Source of the DNA: Rhabdothermincola salaria
Lineage (GTDB): Bacteria > Actinomycetota > Acidimicrobiia > Acidimicrobiales > Acidimicrobilacustridaceae
Assembly: GCF_021246445.1 (NCBI RefSeq)
Contig: NZ_JAJQXW010000001.1
Span: forward strand, 1,754,168 to 1,818,167
Direction of reading: 5' to 3'
Length of the DNA: 64,000 nt
Shown: in pieces, positions 61,090-64,000 of the stretch
Layout: the number at the start of each line of letters is the position of its first letter
Position numbering within the stretch: position 1 is the stretch's first letter
The notes under the pieces: model-generated
The model's input: the letters and a program-made list of their open reading frames with translations, nothing else
The model's database searches: none
Told to the model about the DNA's origin: nothing
Translations under genes and position numbers: made by a program

Positions 61090-61095
61090 TACCCT
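61090..61095 (+). promoter_or_regulatory. -10 element TACCCT with short leader
   Basis: TACCCT lies 28 nt before the GTG at 61124, with GAAGGAG between, so this transcript has a short leader. Confidence 0.4.
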
Positions 61096-61123
61096 CCGCG
61101 CTCCGAAGGAGCAGAGTGGAGGG

Positions 61124-64000
61124 GTGACCGGCACCGAGCAGTGGGGCGTGCGGCGGGGCCTCGCAGCCCTGGTCGTGGTGGTGACCGTCCCTGCGGTCGT
61201 CGTCCCCTTCGTGACCGAGCACTCGGGGGTTCACCTCGTCGCCGGCCTCACCACCCTCGTCGTCGCCGCCGTGGCCGCCGCCGGGGTGTGGCTCCGGTGC
61301 CGGGACCGACCGGGCTGGTGGCTGGTGCCCGTGGCGCTGGCGCTCACCGGGACCGCCGATCTGACCACCCTCACCGCCGCCGACGTCGCCCACCAGGACC
61401 TCCTCGCCCTCCCGGTCACCTTCGGCCTCTACGTGGCAGCTGTCGTCGCCCTGTTCGCAGGCGCCCTCAGTCTGTCGTCGTCGGGCACGAAGGTCGTCGA
61501 GCGCCTGGCCCAGGGCCTCGATGCCGGCGTCATGGCCCTGGCCGCCACGCTCGTGGCCGGCGTCGTGCTCGAGACCGCGTCCAGCGGTACCGGGGGGTGG
61601 GAGCCGTGGGGTCTGCCCATCGTGTGGCTGGCCCTCACGACCCTGGCATCGTTCGGCTTCGTCGTGGGCGATCCACGCGTCCGGCTGGTCGGCGCCCTGC
61701 TGTTCCTCGGCAGCACCACCCCGGTCGTCTACGCCCTCGACTTCGCCGCCGGCGGAACCAGCCTCGACGCCACCGCCCACGCCGCCATCGGCGCCAGCAC
61801 CGCCGTCCTGGCCCTGGCCACCCTCCTGCCGACCGCCCGCCGGCTGCCGCGCCTCGAGCCCCGCCGCATCGACCCCTTGGACCTGCGGGCGTACGCCCTG
61901 TACGCGGTGGCGGCCGCCGCCCCGCTGGTGGCCCTCGTCGTCGCCCGCGACGACGACATCGACCCCCGGTTGGTGGCGGCGTACGGCTTCGTCTTCACCG
62001 CCTTGGCCCTCCTGCGGCTCAAGCTGCTCTTCGACGCCTCCCGGCAGGCCGAACGGCACCTGGCCGGCTACCTCACCCTCCCTCTCACCGGGATGTCCAT
62101 GAACCGACCCGACGGGCGGTGGCTGGAGGTCAACGACCGGTTGTGCGCCATCCTCGGTCGCCCTCGCGACGAGATGGTGACCCTGCGGTGGGCCGACCTC
62201 ACCCATCCCGACGACATCCCGGCATCGATCCAGGCCCATGATCGGCTCCGTCGGGGCGAGTCCGAGCTCGAGACGCTCGACAAGCGCTACCTGCGGCCCG
62301 ACGGGAGCGCGGTGTGGTGCCGGGTGGGGCTCTCCGCCGTACGTGACCGACGCGGACGCCTCGACGCCGTCGTCACCGTGGTGGAGGACGTCGACGAGCG
62401 CCACCGCGCCGCCGAGCGGCTGGCCCAGCACATGGCCTTCCAGGACCTCATCACCGAGGTGGCCGAGGAGCTGGTCGCCGTGCCGGCCGACGACCTCGAC
62501 ACCACGGTCGAGCGAGCCCTGGCCCGGGTGGGCGGTCGTGCCGGCGCCGAGCACGTCTTCGTCGCCGCCGTCGACACCACCACCGAGCGCCCGCTCGTCT
62601 TTCGCTGGGACGACCCCGCGGCCCACGCCGATGCCGAGCTGCTCCCTGATCCGGCCACGGCCTCCCAGGCCGCCCTCCGCGGGCGCAAGGGCCTCGACGC
62701 CCTGATCGCCGAGGCCGAGAAGCACGGCTGGCGCTCGCTGGTGGTGCACCCGGTCGCCACCGAACCCCCGGTGGTGGGCCTGGCCGGCCTCGGCACCACG
62801 AGCGGGGACCGGACCTGGGACGACGAGACCCTGGAGCTGGTGAACGGCCTGGCCGAGGTCATCGGCCGGGCGCTGGCCCGTCGGGCCTACGAGGTGGAGA
62901 TCACCCACCAGGCCCTCCACGACGATCTCACCGGGTTGGCCAACCGGGTGCTGTTCCTCGATCGGCTGGCCACCGCCCTGCGCCAGGCCGAACGCCACCG
63001 CCGCTTCCCCAGCGTGCTCTACGTGGACCTCGACCGCTTCAAGGTGATCAACGACAGCCTCGGCCACGACGTCGGCGACCGCGTGCTGCGGGAGGTGGCC
63101 ACCCGGCTGGAGGCCTCGGTGCGGGCCGGCGACACCGCCGCCCGCCTCGGGGGCGACGAGTTCGCGGTGCTGTGCCTGCGCACCGACGACGACGAGGATC
63201 CCGAGACGGCCGCCGCCGAGATCTCCGGGCGCATCCTCGACGCCGTGGCCCGGCCGGTCGAGGTGGCGGGGCGGACTCTGGCCGTGTCGGCCAGTGTGGG
63301 CGTGGTGCACGCCACCCCCGGGGTCACGGCCGACACCATGCTGCGCGACGCCGACGTGGCCATGTACCGGGCCAAGGCGGCCGGGCGCAACCGCATCGAG
63401 ACCTTCACGTCGGCCATGCACGACGAGGCGGTGGCCCGTCTGGCTCTCGAGTCCGAGCTGCGCCGGGCGCTCGACGACGACCAGCTCGAGCTCCACTACC
63501 AGGTCGTGTACCGCATCGAGGACCGACGCCCGGTGGGCATCGAGGCCCTGGTGCGCTGGCGCCACCCGACGCGGGGTCTGCTGTTCCCCGGTCAGTTCCT
63601 CGAGGTGGCCGCCGACGCCGGCCTCGACGGCGAGCTCGACCGCCAGGTCCTGGCCGAGGCCACCCGCACCGCGGCGACGTGGCACCGAAGGGGGGTCGAG
63701 CTCCCGGTCTGGGTGAACATCAGCCCCGGCTTCGCCGGGCGTCCGGAGTTCGTCGACGGCGTGACGGAGGCGCTCACCGAGGCCGAGCTGCCGGCGACGG
63801 CGCTCGGCATCGAGATCACCGAGCGGGCCCTGATCGGCGATCTCACCCGCCTCACCGCCAGCCTGGGCCGCCTGCGCGCCCTGGGCGTCCACCTGGCCAT
63901 CGACGACTTCGGCACCGGCCTGCTGTCGCTGTCGCTGCTGCGGGACCTCCAGATCGAGGACCTCAAGGTGGACCGTGCGTTCATCGACAGCGTCACGGTC
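61124..64000 (+). CDS. membrane PAS-GGDEF-EAL c-di-GMP turnover protein (partial)
   Basis: 959 residues are visible; the C-terminus lies past base 64000. About eight or nine membrane helices (10-320) form the sensor, then a PAS domain (about 325-430, MSMNRPDGRWLEVND, HPDDIPASI), a GAF-like region (440-580), a GGDEF domain (RLGGDEFAVL, residues 676-680 intact) and an EAL domain (GIEALVRWRHP with Glu807, VNISP, EITERALI, DDFGTGLLSLSLL, LKVDRAFID). Both catalytic domains look intact, so it may make or break c-di-GMP. The frame was read from 61124 to the edge by hand. With the REC-EAL protein it is the second c-di-GMP enzyme here. Confidence 0.92.
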   Translation, partial: MTGTEQWGVRRGLAALVVVVTVPAVVVPFVTEHSGVHLVAGLTTLVVAAVAAAGVWLRCRDRPGWWLVPVALALTGTADLTTLTAADVAHQDLLALPVTFGLYVAAVVALFAGALSLSSSGTKVVERLAQGLDAGVMALAATLVAGVVLETASSGTGGWEPWGLPIVWLALTTLASFGFVVGDPRVRLVGALLFLGSTTPVVYALDFAAGGTSLDATAHAAIGASTAVLALATLLPTARRLPRLEPRRIDPLDLRAYALYAVAAAAPLVALVVARDDDIDPRLVAAYGFVFTALALLRLKLLFDASRQAERHLAGYLTLPLTGMSMNRPDGRWLEVNDRLCAILGRPRDEMVTLRWADLTHPDDIPASIQAHDRLRRGESELETLDKRYLRPDGSAVWCRVGLSAVRDRRGRLDAVVTVVEDVDERHRAAERLAQHMAFQDLITEVAEELVAVPADDLDTTVERALARVGGRAGAEHVFVAAVDTTTERPLVFRWDDPAAHADAELLPDPATASQAALRGRKGLDALIAEAEKHGWRSLVVHPVATEPPVVGLAGLGTTSGDRTWDDETLELVNGLAEVIGRALARRAYEVEITHQALHDDLTGLANRVLFLDRLATALRQAERHRRFPSVLYVDLDRFKVINDSLGHDVGDRVLREVATRLEASVRAGDTAARLGGDEFAVLCLRTDDDEDPETAAAEISGRILDAVARPVEVAGRTLAVSASVGVVHATPGVTADTMLRDADVAMYRAKAAGRNRIETFTSAMHDEAVARLALESELRRALDDDQLELHYQVVYRIEDRRPVGIEALVRWRHPTRGLLFPGQFLEVAADAGLDGELDRQVLAEATRTAATWHRRGVELPVWVNISPGFAGRPEFVDGVTEALTEAELPATALGIEITERALIGDLTRLTASLGRLRALGVHLAIDDFGTGLLSLSLLRDLQIEDLKVDRAFIDSVTV

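Noticed and set aside
1-64000. Prophage, insertion sequence or integrative element
   Set aside because: No transposase, integrase, phage structural gene, tRNA or attachment repeat was seen; base composition and gene style are even throughout.

Overview
The window is very GC-rich, densely packed and has no transposase, phage or CRISPR genes. Gene content (F420-type luciferase-family oxidoreductase, crotonases with a DUF35 partner, DUF3097, DUF6159, DUF2236, C69 peptidase, a BldC-like HTH, many leaderless promoters of the TANNNT type) points to a high-GC actinobacterium, most likely of the Acidimicrobiia type. That placement is inference from gene families and base composition; no rRNA or tRNA gene was seen.

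Layout. 0-1.4 kb: minus-strand crotonase plus a DUF35 OB-fold protein cut by the left edge. 1.5-11.1 kb: FUSC exporter, NfuA, ABC-F ATPase, an ABC permease/ATPase pair with DUF3097, and a C69 dipeptidase. 11.1-17.3 kb (minus): a four-gene operon herA-sbcD-sbcC-nurA, the archaeal order of the end-resection machinery. 17.4-24.9 kb: DUF6159, cytochrome P450, LLM oxidoreductase, an 84-bp tandem repeat, a crotonase, then a coupled PAS histidine kinase and REC-EAL protein. 25-33 kb: two tandem-domain Usp proteins, an alpha/beta hydrolase, zinc alcohol dehydrogenase, tyrosine phosphatase, an Nramp-like transporter without the DPGN motif, and an orphan ParA with a tail-anchored partner. 33.4-35.9 kb: a DinB-like protein, then a VapBC-type module sandwiched between copies of a composite intergenic repeat, then a Bcp peroxiredoxin. 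36-44.4 kb: glucan phosphorylase; a minus-strand operon carboxylesterase-queC-queE-selD; a secreted membrane-anchored protein. 44.5-49.1 kb: UbiB-like kinase coupled to bioA-bioF-bioD. 49-52.4 kb: an 85-aa acidic protein, a PH/SHOCT protein, a HEPN coiled-coil membrane protein and a CarH-like B12-binding regulator. 52.5-58.7 kb (minus): a hydroxyacid dehydrogenase, and an ECF transporter operon (surface protein, T, A-A, S) under a cobalamin riboswitch. 58.7-64 kb: a 23-bp tandem repeat, DUF2236 oxygenase, an SDR lacking its catalytic Tyr, and a large PAS-GGDEF-EAL protein cut by the right edge.

How the genes work together. Three tightly overlapping operons stand out: DNA end processing (herA/sbcD/sbcC/nurA), biotin synthesis behind a UbiB kinase, and vitamin B12 uptake controlled by a riboswitch with a B12-dependent regulator 6 kb away. 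At least sixteen genes start 6-8 nt after a TANNNT or CANNNT hexamer with no Shine-Dalgarno sequence, so leaderless translation appears to be a main mode of expression here; several start codons below were chosen on that basis. All functional calls rest on reading motifs by eye; no database search was run.
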